NCBI RefSeq assembly: GCF_048771995.1
Contig: NC_133025.1
Coordinates: forward strand, 3,162,001-3,226,000
Direction of reading: 5' to 3'
DNA from: Taeniopygia guttata
Lineage: Eukaryota; Chordata; Aves; Passeriformes; Estrildidae
Length of the DNA stretch: 64,000 nt
Shown here in pieces: positions 47,701-59,795 of this stretch. The first letter of the stretch is position 1. Each line of letters opens with the position of its first letter. The notes under the pieces are model-generated. The model was not told the origin of the DNA, searched no databases, and was given only the letters and a program-made list of their open reading frames with translations. A program made the translations under genes and the position numbers.

Positions 47701-48372
47701 CTGATGGGTTGAGAAAGCAAAAAGATGGTTTTCTGCTTTAAAAAAAATTCACCACTTTGTGTGTTCCTATTACTGCACCTGGCCACAGGCAGCTGATAGC
47801 TGCACCTGGTAAAATTTGGGGCATTTAAAGGAGTTTGGATGTCACAGGAAAACCCCAAGGGAGCAGTGCTCTTCCTCCCTGAACGTGTTAGAAGTGAAAA
47901 TTCCAGCATTTTGTCAGCATCCTTGATGGAAGCAAAGTGACCTGGCCCCACCAGCAGCTCCTGCAGGAGTCTCTGTACGTAATCCCTGGCCAGCACAGAG
48001 GCTTTCAGCATTGCAGGACATGCCATGGACAATTGGAGAGGCTCTGGATGGGTGCAGAGCCCCAGCACAGTGGTTACTGGTGAGAAATTCATGGGGGCAT
48101 TGTGGAGAGTGGGTTATTTTGCACCAGACCCAAAGCCAAGCTCTGGAGTGGTCCCGCTGCCTACAGCTCTCCCTTGTCTCCGCTGTGTTCTCACACAGAA
48201 AAATCCCACTGCCAACCCTGATAAAATACTGCAAAGGGGGGGTAAAAAAAATACAATCAGTCAGGAAACCACCAAAAGAAGCTTGGTGTGCCTTGGGGGT
48301 TTGATGGGGAGCAATGGGGGGACAGCCATGCTGAAGGAATGCCGGCTATTTCGGGCTGTGTTTGTGTTTGAG

Positions 48373-48401
48373 CAGGAGGAGGAGGATGAGGAGGAGGAGG
48401 G
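48373..48401. repeat. (GGA)n patch
   Basis: GGAGGAGGAGGATGAGGAGG-type trinucleotide run, purine-only except one T. Confidence 0.85.
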
Positions 48402-48743
48402 ATGCAGCTCCACGCTTTTTCTGCCGTGAGAGCCTTTTGCATGTCTGGCAGGACAACTCCAATCTGATTAGCAGGAGACTTGATTAGGAGGGGGCTCATT
48501 GTGGGGGCAGAGCAGCGATGGGGGATGGATGCAAAGCCGCTTTCCCAGGAGCAGAGGCTGGCTGGGGGATGCCCTGAGCCCAGCTGCCCTTTTCAGGAGG
48601 GTTCCCTTCTAACCCAAGCCCAGAAGCAGTTTTGGGGCAGGGTTTATTGTGGGAATCCAGAGCTTCCCTCTGGCTGCCCTGGCAGGTCTGGGAGCCTGGC
48701 AGGGGTCAGGAACCCCCTGTACAGAGCCCCCAGAGACACTGTC

Positions 48744-49270
48744 TGTGATCTCTGTCCATGGAAAAGAGTTTTCAATCTCACAGGATGAATTACAAGCTCT
48801 GAGTGTTTGATATAAGGAATAATTAAGTGTGGCACAGGTGCAAAAGTAAAATTTTAGGATTCTAGATGAGGGGTCCAAAGGGGACAAGATGGAGGAAATT
48901 GGGTGTGCCTTGTCCTTTTTCTCCTTCTTCATGCCCTCCATGTTTCACTGTGGTGTTGGCATTTTTCTGTTGGTTTAGGCTGGGGACACACTGTCCAACG
49001 TAGGTGACAGATATTGGCACGTTATTGTAAATCCAGCACAGGTAGTTTGTGGTATTTAATGTTTGTAACATCCCACTGAGGGCAGAGCCCCACACGCTGC
49101 CCTGCAGGACAGAGCTGCGGCAGGGCAGCAGAACATGTTAGAGATAAACAGAATAAACAACCTTGAAACCAGCACAGACGAATTATGGCTTCTGCTTTGG
49201 CAGCAGGACTGAAAGACAGAGACTTTCTACAATCTCAGAATCATCAATACCACAGATTCTGACAGTTTAT
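48744..49270 (+). mobile_element. Probable solo LTR of an endogenous retrovirus
   Basis: It begins TGTGATC and runs in parallel with the LTR-like block at 30420: CCATGGAA, CAGGATGAA, AAGATGGAGG, TTGGGTG, TTGTCC, a CTTCTTC pyrimidine stretch, CCTCCATGTTTC, TGTTGGCA, then TTGGTTTAG. AATAAA at 49152-49157 is followed by CAACCTTGAAACC, as in the R/U5 of songbird LTRs I recall. The 3' end is uncertain within 49231-49272, and I could not find a convincing target-site duplication. No gag, pol or env sequence adjoins it, so a solo LTR is the simplest reading. Confidence 0.72.
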
Positions 49271-50487
49271 CTCTGTCTTGGCTGGTCAGATTGGTACCCT
49301 GAGGTGCTGGAAGAGGAGTGTTGATAAAGTGGATGGGTGAGGAGGAGTGGCAGAAGGAAGCCTCTGCAGGGGAGCTGCCTTTGAAGCTGGATTTTGGAAT
49401 CCCACTTTACTTACTTATTTATCTCTTTATTTACTCCCATCCTGAAGGCTGGCACTCATCACAGTGAGGGGGAGGGTAAGAAAAGTGCAGCCCGTGAGCT
49501 GTTCCTGCAAGGATTTAATCTTCGAGCAGAGTCATTCACCCCACAGAGGGACAGGAGAGAGAAGGGGCAGTAAGATTTTGTCCCTGCTCAAATCTGACAA
49601 GATCAGATGCTCACAGCCTACCTCTGAGGAAATTAGAAGCATTTCTGCCTCAGGAATTTATTTCTTAGGGGAATTTTTTTAGAAAGGAAATAGAGGAAAT
49701 ATTTATTAGTGTTTGTTTCTGGGATCCTCAGATCTCTCAGCCCCTTTTTTAAGCACCAAGATTATTCCTTGCTGAGATGGATAATTGTGCCTGCGGGAAG
49801 AATTCCCATTTTTCTTCCCACAAAAGGCAAGAAATGGCTTATTACAGGAATTTGGTGCCACCTGCATCTCTCAGGACTCCCCAAAGGCAAAGAGTTTCAA
49901 ATTTTCCCAGTCTGTTCAAGCTATGGCTGTTGCCATGAAACTGCCAAGACTGGGGAAAGAAGGAGCCCTCTGCTTGATAATCTAGATTAGGAGTAAGGAG
50001 TTTATTCTGTAGCAATAAGGATCAGCTTTTGGATCTGCTTGGATTTGGATTTGAGCTATCTTCCCAGGGGTGAGGGCCTAGCATCTAGAAGTCCTGATGC
50101 TGTAACTCGTCTTCATCACACGTTTGGGCCGCCCTCGAAGCATCAGGGTGAGGGTCAGGGTTTGCAAGAATTGGGTTTGCTCTACACCTTGCTTTTCTCC
50201 AACACTGTTTCTGCTCCTGTTTGGGAGAGCTGATTTGAACCCTGCAGCAGCACAGGAATTGGCCATCTGCTGCATCATCCTTAGTCCCAAAATGCAGAGC
50301 TCCGATTCCAGTACATATTCTATTTATTTGGCTGCTCTGCTGTGCAGAAACTTCCTGGGCAAAGGTCCTAGTGCTGTTGGTTTGTGTGATTTGAGTAATT
50401 CAGCCTCTCATTAGTGACTCTGTGGCCCACATTGAGAGGTCTGGGTACTGGGAGGGACTGGTGATGGAGAAGCAGAGCAATTCTAGG
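49271..50487. other. Unique noncoding DNA
   Basis: No gene is recognised. Confidence 0.5.
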
Positions 50488-50614
50488 CCAGGTTGAGTGG
50501 AGCTCTGGTCTAGTGGGAAGTGTCCCTGCCCATGGCAGGAGGGCTGGAACGAGATGATCCTCTAGGTCCCTTCAAACCCAAATTATTCTGTGATGATTCT
50601 GTGATGATTCTGTG
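50488..50614 (+). mobile_element. CR1 LINE 3' end with amplified tail
   Basis: Landmarks: 'taggccaggttgagtggag', 'tctagtgggaagtgtccc', 'tgcccatggcaggagggc', 'gatgatcctctaggtccc'. The tail is three copies of ATTCTGTG joined by ATG (50584-50614). Confidence 0.92.
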
Positions 50615-53404
50615 CCAGCCACCAGGGCCAGGAGCATGCCTGCACCACAGAGCAGCGTCTGCAGTACACAGGCTTGCAAGTTGTTAATTATCTAAAGCAA
50701 TCAGTGGCTAAGAATTTAAAGCTAACAACAATCAATCACTGAGAATGATCAATGAGCATTGCTAGAAGTTGTCATTTGCTTTTGATGGCTCAGGCCTCCA
50801 TGGTCAGCAGGCTCAAGGCTTGATTTCTGACTGGTGTCCAGCAGCATTTTATCCAATTATAATTTCCAGAGATGTCAGGATGAGATGGGGCTCAGAGCAG
50901 CGAGAGGGTATTTTTGCACAGCTGATTGTGCTTCTCCAAATGCACATTTAAAATGTGTGTGTGGATTTTTCAGCTCTATTCTGCCTAGCTGCAATCAGGG
51001 CTGCTGTTTTCAGGTAGTTTTGGCAGCAAAGCCATGCTTTGATTTGGCCAGGGATCACTTGCAAACATGCCAGGAATGTTCATGCAGCTGCAGCCTTCAC
51101 CAGAGCAGGGGCTCCACCTGCTCTGCCCAGCTCCAGGATTACAACCAGCAGCACCCACTGAATCCCAGTTCAGTACCCCCTCTCCTCTGCTCTGCTGGTG
51201 GTTTTCTGTGAGTCCTATCATGTCCCTGCCCTCTCCTCCCATCTCCAGCCCCACCATGAGTCCAGCTCAGTTTTCTAAAAGAAATGCCCAAGTTCACATG
51301 TCAGAGTTTCCCAGCTGAGCCCAAAGCAGGACCTGGTGTCTGTCAGCCTGGGAGCAGAGGAATTGGGATATTATCATCAAGCCCAACTCCACAGCTCCCT
51401 CCTGCACCCAGAGCTGTGGATCCCCTCCAAGGTGAGAACTCAACCTGATATCTGCAGCTCTCTTAGGAGAAAGAGGAGGATGGTTAGCAGCAGGGAGGGG
51501 ATGCTGCTCCTTCTTCCTTCCTGCTTCCTTTGCTCCCTTCCCTTGCCCTGCCACGGCCTTCCCTGTGGCACAGCCTCCAGGCACTGCCCTGGAGAGAAGG
51601 ATTTGATGGCAGGGAGGTGTTTTGGTGGTAGGGAGATGTCAGCAAAGCCCTGAGCTCAAAAGGTGACATGGACAGGCTCTGTTCCATCCAGACCACCCTG
51701 GGTGCAGGTGCTGTAAGCTTTGCTTTCCTCTAGATAACATTCAGGTTTTTCCTCCCTGACCAGCAAATCTCTTTGTGCTCAAACTCACTACCTGTCCAGG
51801 GAGTTTTTGGAGAGCTGATTATGATGCTTGTTGTGTGCTGTATTGTTTTTTCATATATTACTTTTTTCTGTTGGAGTTTCTCAGCACGCAACCACGCCAT
51901 TGAAACCTACTGTGTGCAAAGCGTTGCATCCCCAGCCCAGTGACATCCCACAACTTCCCATGCTCTTCTGCTCAGCTGTAACCACGCAGGAATCTCACTC
52001 CTTGCTGGGCTGCTGGGTGGACAACATTGTTCCCCTATTGAGTCATTAACAATGAGGTCATTGGGCTGGAAAGACAATGTCATTCAGCAGCCAAGAACCC
52101 AGCTGGCTGATCCCGGTTGTGTCTCATCTCCTATGACAAAGCCACTTTTAATTGACTAATTAAAGCTTTTGCAGGCTCCATCTTGGAAGGGATGACCAAA
52201 ATAGACATTGTTCTTTGTCAGCATTAAGTCAGGCCAGTTGGCTGATTAAGAAGCAAGACCTTTCTTCCTTCTCCACTTTGCCACTTGCTGTGCAGGCCTT
52301 AATTCCTGGTCCTGGCAATGGGAAAACCTCCTCAGAGATATCCCACCATGTGTTGCAGAGCAAGCTGTTTGAATGAGGCCCCAAGGATGTCAAGAAAGCC
52401 CACCCAAACCCCACTCAAGCCACTTTGGGATGGCCTCTCTGCGTTACCATCACACCTTTTGTTGGACACTTGATATTTTGGGTGTCCAGCTCCTGTAAGT
52501 GTTTGATATTGAAGCTAAAGCCACGGCACTGGGGTGCTCCCATACCCTGTAGGCTTTACAAGGACAATTTTATCCACTGGCTGTGGGCCAAGGGCATTTT
52601 TCTTTCCATTTCTGGGAAATCTTTCCCTTTATGTACTTTTTGGGTGGTGCAGTGCAGGTGGAAAGCAGGGACGTGTCTGAGCACTGGCAAGAGATGTGCC
52701 CACAGTAAATCCCTGCCTCCCTCAGCTGAGTGCTCCTGCACTGCCAGGACCCTCACCACTCTCTGAGTGAAGATGTTTTCAGCCCTGAGACCAGTGGCCA
52801 CTTCTACTCTTTGCATTTCTTGCTGCCACTGCCACTCTGAGTAATACCACCCCAAAACCTGAGAATTAATGTGCCCTGAGGGACTCCACAGGACAAATGC
52901 TGTTTCGTGCCGCTACCATGAAGCGTTCAGGGTTTTTTTAGCCTGCAGTGTGATTGTCCCAAATCAGATTTATCTCCTTTTTGCTGCCCAGGCCCTGCTG
53001 AGCAGGAACGCTGGGTGTGTGTTTACCAGGGCCGGTGTCCCAGCCCTAAAGCACAGCAGCCGCTTCTTTTGAAGAACACACAAAGCAAGGAAGAGGAGCA
53101 ATTGTTTGGGAGGAAGTTGAACCATAATGTAATAGACTCCCATGGGATTTACTATTAGTAATTATTTGTATTGCTCTGGCACCTAACCAAGGTTGGGGCC
53201 CCGGTTAGAAAGGTGCTGGATCAGCCTGTAGATGAAGGTAGCTCTTCTGTCCAAAATCTGTCCACTCTTGCAGGTACAGATGGGGAAACTGAGGCAGGGA
53301 GAGGTTGATGAGGGTTGTTTTGGAGAGTTGTGGCTCAGCAAGGAGGTGAGCCAGCACACAGTGCTTACAGGAGCATCCTTCCTCTCTGGGGGTAAATCCT
53401 AGAA
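50615..53404. other. Unique noncoding DNA
   Basis: No gene is recognised. A homeodomain-like palindrome TAATTGACTAATTA lies near 52149-52162. Confidence 0.5.
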
Positions 53405-53540
53405 CATGGAATTGCAAAATGGTTTGGGTGGGAAGGAATTTTAAAGACCATCTTGTTCCACCCCCCTGCCACGGGCAGGGATACCTTCCTCTGGAGCAGG
53501 TTGTTCAAATCCCATCCAAGCTGGCCTTGGACACTTCCTC
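53405..53540 (-). mobile_element. CR1 LINE 3' end fragment
   Basis: Plus-strand reading: 'aatggtttgggtgggaagg', 'cccccctgccacgggcagg', 'gataccttcctctggagca' and 'agctggccttggacactt'. Confidence 0.92.
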
Positions 53541-54675
53541 TACTTGTGCTGCTTCTAGTTCCACCTAAGAGGCCATTGGGTACCAAATGTGCTGTGCTGG
53601 AGGGTCCTGCCCTGAGACAGCACTGAAAAAGGTAGTTTCTCACTGTCTGTGCCTTTAATAAGTGATTTCTGTGATCATTTTAAGGAGGGGAGGAGCAGGA
53701 GCTATCAAAGAACATAAATTCTTCAAATGGAAACCGAGTCCCACTTCTCCTGAAAAACAAAATAAAACAAACAACAAAACAAAAAGCTAAAATGGATTTC
53801 TCTTTCTGTAAAACGGACAGTTTCAGGAGACTTAAATAATGAGGCAATTACGAATTTGCCAACAATAAAAGCTGATCAGATTACACAGGCCTGTAAAACC
53901 AGGGCCCTGTAAAGCCAGATCGTCACCGGAGCCATTTGGTGGGAAAGAAACTCAGTGCCAGACAGTCTTTAAATAGTTTTGAATAAGAGGGAGGGTTGGC
54001 TGTGTCCTTCCCTTCCGAGGCTCTCCCCACCTAAAGAATAGCCCTGAGCCTCCTGCCAAGTCCAGCGTGTCCCGTCCATGCCCGAAGGCTCCACTCACAG
54101 CCCAGTATATAAATATATGTAGGTGCTCAAGCAATGTGTATATATAGAGCTTCCCAGTTATCTGGGAAGACCCCACCCTGAGGGAGGTGTGGGTGTGGAA
54201 CTGGAGGAAAAAAAAAAAAAAAAGGTGGGACCCAAAATAGCATCGACACACAAAGGATCCCAAGGAAACGTGGAGCTGTCCTCACGGCATAGACAGGAAA
54301 TCTCTGGGCTGCTGGCTCGGTAATCCCGGCTAGCCAAGGTCATGGGGGACTGATCGTGGTGGAGGGATGGATCCTGACACCCATCTTCTGCAAAAATCGT
54401 GGGATGAGGGGTGTGAGGGGGAAGCTTTTATGTCAGTGATGATTTGCAGGTTGTCCCAGATGTGCCTGCAGAGGAATCTGTCTCCAGCACAGCCTGAAAG
54501 AGAAATTAAAGTAGACAGAACTGGGGAGGATATTTAACCAGGAATCACTCAAAATTTTACTTAGAGAAGCTGGGATGCTTGAGGGCATCACCCGTGCCTC
54601 TTGGAGGTGGCTTCTATGTCACTTGGCATCAGTTGTGTCTTTCACATCACCTTAGTGTGTCAATAAACCAAAGAT
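53541..54675. other. Unique noncoding DNA
   Basis: No gene is recognised. An A/C-rich tract lies at about 53755-53786 and a 16-bp A-run at 54208-54223. The 53815-53945 stretch contains TAAT-like cores (CAATTACGAATT). Confidence 0.5.
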
Positions 54676-54730
54676 CTCAGAATCACAGAGTATCTCCAGC
54701 TGGAAGGGACTCACAAGGATTATCCACTTC
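54676..54730 (-). mobile_element. CR1 3' end fragment, third subfamily type
   Basis: 'cagaatcacagagtatctcc', 'agctggaagggactcacaag' and 'gattatccacttca' match the same CR1 class as 20872-20990. Only the terminal ~55 bp is recognisable. Confidence 0.75.
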
Positions 54731-55472
54731 AAAATATTTCAGGTCATCCTCTTTGGGCTCATCCTGGCCTGTGTGAGATGGACTGGGGGAGGCAACATGA
54801 CTTGCCACTTGGAAAAGTAAATTTGCTGGCTGGAGGGCATCCTCGGTTTTGATGGCACAAGTTTGGGCTTTAGATCCCTGCTGCTAATACCAGATACCAG
54901 CTTTAACACTGCTGTGTGGTCTGGCTTTGTCAGGCTGTGAGGTTCCAGCCTGTCCTTGTGCTTGGGGTTGATCCTTTTCCTTTAGGAAGAGTCCCTGCCA
55001 TAAGAAAGGGAATATTCCCTCCCTTCCTCTTCCTCACTGCAAAAATGAGTGACGCTCACAAGAAGCCAAGGGAGTTTTGGCTGCACAACCAACCCACAGG
55101 AGCTCTGCTCCACAAGAGCCTTGTGGCCCTCATTGCCCGTGGTATAAAGTCTAGACACGTTGCTGATGCACGGCACCCAGCTTGAGTGACACTGGATGTG
55201 ACAGCTCTTCCCTGATGCCAGCCAGCTGGAAGAGGTTCAGCTGGCAGGATGAGTAGCTCAGGGCCATCTCCATCCCTGCCTTGCTCAGCAGGAACCCAAA
55301 TATGGATCCAGCCAGCTGGAGAGGAGAGCAAGGTGAAGAATTTCATCCCCCTGTGCCACCTGACAACCTGTAGGATGCTCTCTTCACTGCCTTCTTTGGT
55401 CCTGCCTTTCTCCATGGCAAAAACTGGGAAAAACTGATTTTCAGGGAGACCTGATTGTGGCCTTTCCGTAGT
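54731..55472. other. Unique noncoding DNA
   Basis: No gene is recognised. Confidence 0.5.
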
Positions 55473-55794
55473 TAAGGGTGCTTATAAGAAAGATGGGGAC
55501 AAACTTTTTAGCAGGATCTGTTGCAATAAGACAAGGGATGATGGTTTTAAACTGAACAAGGTTCAATCTAGATTAGATACAAAGCAGAGATTTTTGAGGA
55601 TAAGGGTGCTGAGATGCTGGCACATTTTGTCCAGTGGAGCTGTGCATTCTCCATCCCTGGAAATGTTCAAAACCAAGTTGGATGGGACTCTGAGCAACCT
55701 GATCTAGTTGAAGATGTCCCTGCTCATTGCAAGGGGGTTGCACAAGATTTTAAACATCTGTTCCAACTCAAACTAAGCTATGATTCTATGATGT
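55473..55794 (+). mobile_element. CR1 LINE 3' end
   Basis: Landmarks: 'cttataagaaagatgggga', 'gcaataagacaagggatga', 'tggttttaaactgaacaag', 'ccatccctggaaatgttc', 'tgggactctgagcaacctga' and tail 'ctatgattctatgatg'. Confidence 0.94.
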
Positions 55795-57322
55795 GACATC
55801 AAATCTGACATCAACCAAAGCTTTCCATGCCCAGGAATTAGGAAGGGCCAACCTCAGCTGGGGAGGAAGGTGTGCTCCATCCCTGGTGTTTGGACAATGT
55901 AACATTTACAAGCTTTTTTTCTGGGGACCATCATCAAATTTCTCCTGAATTAACTTTCCTAAAGTGCGTCAGCTCCCCCTCCTCAGAGCTGAGGAGAGCT
56001 TGATTTAACTTACTTCATTTGGGCTAAATTAAATAAAGACTGATTTAAAGCTGAACAAGGGGCTGGCCTCCTGGTGGGTTGTGTGCACTTTGACTAATCC
56101 ACTCTGAAATCATACCTCCTTTTAATTTTAGATTAATTTTTTCTGCGTACCCCTGTGTAGACAAGCCATCAGGGTGAATAAAGATCAGCTCCTGTCTCAC
56201 GGGCTCACATCCTCACTCCTTCCCAAGCTGTCTGGAGTGAAGTCCTCCAGGACAAGCCAGCAAGGGATGATTCATCTTTCTGGGGTGAAAAGCAGCAGGA
56301 GGAACTTTTTCTCTGTCTTAATAAATAAATCTGTGTCTCCAGACACCCTCGTTGATGAGCAGCAGGGCTGGAGAAAGGAGGTCAGGTCCCCAGAAGGGGC
56401 TGCTGGAATGTGACAGTTCAGCCCTCAGGAGCAAAGCTGATCCTTTGGCCAAGCAGTTCATGGTGTTGGCTTCTCCAAAGGTCTCCTTCCCACCACCTTG
56501 GCAGCTCCACAGCTCCTTAGTGCTCGTGGCCCAGCCCTCAGCCTTGGGGAGAGGTGGTGAAATTCCTCCAACACTTCTTCCACCCCAGAGAGAGGTGGCA
56601 AAGATAGATGGGATCCTCATGTGGTCAAGGTGGAATTGCCAATCTTTAGGTTCTTCTCATGGACCTGAGATACCTGTCCAAATTCGGAAAAATCTAGACT
56701 TTTAAGCCTTTTAGTAAAAAAAAAAAGGCCTTTTTAGTGTCCATGTCCACAGATAAAATCCTGAAAAACCATCTTAAAGACTTAAAACATCGAAGAAAAA
56801 CACAAGATATTCAGTGTATAACAAAGTTCTGTATTCTTACAGCTTTCCTGTGGTTTTCAGTGTTGTGTTGACTCATGACCACTGCTTTGGGACAGAGGCT
56901 GCTGTGCTTTACCTTGACCCAGAGAGATTTTCTGGCCCATTTCTTGGTGTAAACCTTGAGTTTCTTCCAAAGTCCTGTGTGACTTTTGCAGAAATTGAGG
57001 GAGTCTCAGGGCTAAATGTACCAGACAGGGCGTCCTTCAGCAATGGGTGATTGATGCTCTCTTGGTACAGGCCACAAATCCTCCTTCAAAGCAGCAAGGT
57101 CATCATGGGACAGCCCCACTCTAGTGGTACAAAGGATTCAGGAGAGGACAGGAGCGTGGCCATGTTCTGTGTTTTGGAGGGCCTGGTCAGGCTGGGACAT
57201 GAGGCATTTTTGGCTCGTGCTCCCCTTGTTTCTGCTCCAGCAGTTCTGGTGCCATTTCCTATATGACAAGTTTTTTCCTATATTAAAGAAATATGGATAT
57301 TGATCTAGTACCAATATCCAAC
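55795..57322. other. Unique noncoding DNA
   Basis: No gene is recognised. An A-run lies at about 56716-56727. Confidence 0.5.
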
Positions 57323-57941
57323 TGTGATGGACAAAAACTCTCTAACACTTTAAAGTTAGAAAGCGTGTGTTTATTCGATGCTGGGATAGCCCCCAAATCC
57401 ACACCGCAGCTTCCAGGTGATTACAGAGCCCTTTTATCCATATAAGTATTGAATACCCAAAATACAAATACACATTCATCGTTTTGGTACATCCCATTCC
57501 TCGCTTCCTATGCTAATCACTCCAAAAGCCATTCAGCATGCGTGGTTTGTTCCTTGAAATGGGTCGGTGTCCCTTTCATGGGGGGGGGTCCCAAAATGAG
57601 GAAGTCAACGAAGTCTTCCTTGTTCTGACCTTTCTCCCTTTTCAATGCAAATATGACAAATGAAATCTTGGTAGAACTCCCATTCCTTGTCTTCAGTTGG
57701 TTTCAGAACAGAGGAGGCCCACAATTGTCTTATGTTCCTAAAAGCTATTTGTCAGTTTATATTCTTCATTATAAACCCAGCTAACTAAACATTGTGCTGA
57801 CAAGCAACCAATTATTAGTTAACTACTAACTCCTAACTTCATCAAGGCCTACTCATTTTAATTAACTCTAGCAAGGCTAATCTCTAACCAAAAATCTTAG
57901 TTCTTCTAAAATCTCTAAATTCCTTCAAGTTTATGATTCCA
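57323..57941 (-). mobile_element. Probable solo LTR of an endogenous retrovirus
   Basis: The plus strand begins TGTGATGGACAAAAACTC and ends TTTATGATTCCA, giving a 619-bp TG...CA unit in minus sense. A sense AATAAA (plus TTTATT at 57370-57375) lies about 50 bp from the sense 3' end, as expected. The sense 5' part is A/T-rich. The layout resembles songbird LTRs, but it is not the same family as 30420/48744 or 13320. No clear target-site duplication and no adjoining viral genes are seen. An 8-bp or longer G-run lies at about 57581-57589. Confidence 0.62.
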
Positions 57942-59568
57942 AGGTGTTTCTGGCTGCAGTGACCCAGCTCATTCTGCAGCCTGGGAAAGGTGCAAGCCTG
58001 GAGCCAGGTCCCTTAAAAATCCCATCGTGGATAGGATGGAAATATGCTCTTTCCCCTGATGGAAAGAGGATTATTTCCAGGCTTAGTGGTGAAAAATGCC
58101 TGTGGGTTGCGTGGATAGAGGTGGGCACATGTGTATGTGTTTGCTTGATTCCTTGACAACCTCCTGTGAAGGATTTCAGAGCCTTCATTTTCCACAGTGG
58201 TCTTCCTGTCTCCTTCTGATGGCTTTTTTGTCTTTCCCCTTCACTTTTTAGATAGCCACAGATTTTCCATGAGAAGAGTTGTGGAGACACAATCCTAAAT
58301 AGGATGTCCTATGTTTATCCATAAGAGAGGCTGGACTTCCCACTGCTGGCATTCCTGGCTGGAGCTGGCCATGGGATGCAGAACAGCCTGGGATGGACCA
58401 GCTGAGTCCACTTGAGTGAAAAATGCCACTGATCACAAATTTCTGGCAAACCCCAGACTCTGAGGAGAAATTCAGAAGAGTTCCAAGCGTGGCATGAAGG
58501 ACAATCCAACAACGTTTTTGAGAAGGTGGGAGTGAGGAACGCTGAGATATTCCTGCTCCCTCAAACCCACTGCCTGGTCATTAATTAGTGCAGCAAATGA
58601 ACCCATTTCTGCCTTCCCAAATGTGGTTTAGAGGGACCAAGGGAGTGAAGAGGAGACGAGTCAGGGCTGCAGGAGTGTGGGGAGGTGTGCCTTGGGATGA
58701 TTATTTTTGATATTTGTCACACTTCCAAATGAAACAGCAGACAAGCTGAGCTGGCTCAAAGACTTGCAGAAAGAGCTGATGGGGAATTTGTTAATGAAGC
58801 AAATTTGTCATCAGAAAATGCTGGTTCATCAAAACCTGGGTTCTGGGGACATGTGTTGCAGCCCTGGCAGGAAAAGCGTATCAGGCTGCGGGTGGGTTTC
58901 TTGGTTGAAGTCAAGGAGGTTTAAAAACTGTTGTGTGAATAAAATAAAGCCAGGCAGATCTAACAGAGGGGATGAAGCAGCCAAAGCTCACGTGAGGTTT
59001 GCTTCAAGTCCTGCTCTTTGGGCTTCAGGGTTACTTGTACTTGGTAAAAATAGGGAAAACTTGAATTTTTCCCAGTTCTGGAAGCAGAGTGGCCTTGTGG
59101 CTACTGTAGGGATGTGATTCACTGCAAAATGCTGCAGACTTAGAGTCCTCAAGATGATGCTAAAATGCTATGAGGACATTCTGCAGATCTCCTGCTGAGG
59201 GGTATCTCTAGGCTGGCAGTGGAGTAGGAAGCCCTGGATGCTCCTCTCCATCTGGAGATGAGACAAAACTGCTCGGGGCTCGAAGCACATCCATTTCTTC
59301 CCCCTGCCCTGCTCCAAATCCAGACAGAAAGGGTCTGTTGGGAAGGGTTTTCAGGGCAGAGGCTGTGGCTGCAGATTCCTTCAATTTGACAGCAGAGAAG
59401 AGGGCATTGTCAGCATTACTGCCTCGGCCTCACTGTCACTTCCATGCACGATGTAAAGAGCTGCAATTTGAAGAGAATTTTCCAATAGAGTCTTTTCACA
59501 GGGGGGCAAAGGAGGTTCCCTGCTGACAATAAACCCAGTGGATTCAAATCAGAGTCCAGGCACACTCA
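57942..59568. other. Unique noncoding DNA
   Basis: No gene is recognised. Confidence 0.5.
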
Positions 59569-59795
59569 TTTCATAGAACCATAGAGTGGTTTGGTTTAGA
59601 AAATACCTTAAAAATCACCTCATTCTAACCCCCCTGCCATGGTCAGGGACACCTTCCACTATCCCAGGGTGCTCCAAGCCCTGTCCAGCCTGGCCTGGGC
59701 ACTTCCAGGGATCCAGGGTCAGTCACAGATTCTCTGGGCACCGTGTGCCAGGCTCTCACCCCCTTCACAGCCAAGAATTCCCTGCCCTGACCTGC
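59569..59795 (-). mobile_element. CR1 LINE 3' end
   Basis: Plus-strand reading: 'tcatagaaccatagagtgg', 'ccccctgccatggtcaggga', 'caccttccactatcccagg', 'gcacttccagggatccagg' and 'cagattctctgggcaccg'. Confidence 0.94.

Larger units (their letters stand above)
41951..48743. other. Unique noncoding DNA (presumed intron)
   Basis: No gene or mobile element is recognised in this 6.8 kb. A small CpG cluster lies at about 42925-42975. A/T-rich stretches are at 44160-44200 and 45780-45900, and an A-run near 44453-44463. A (GGA)n patch is near 48373-48401. Confidence 0.5.
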
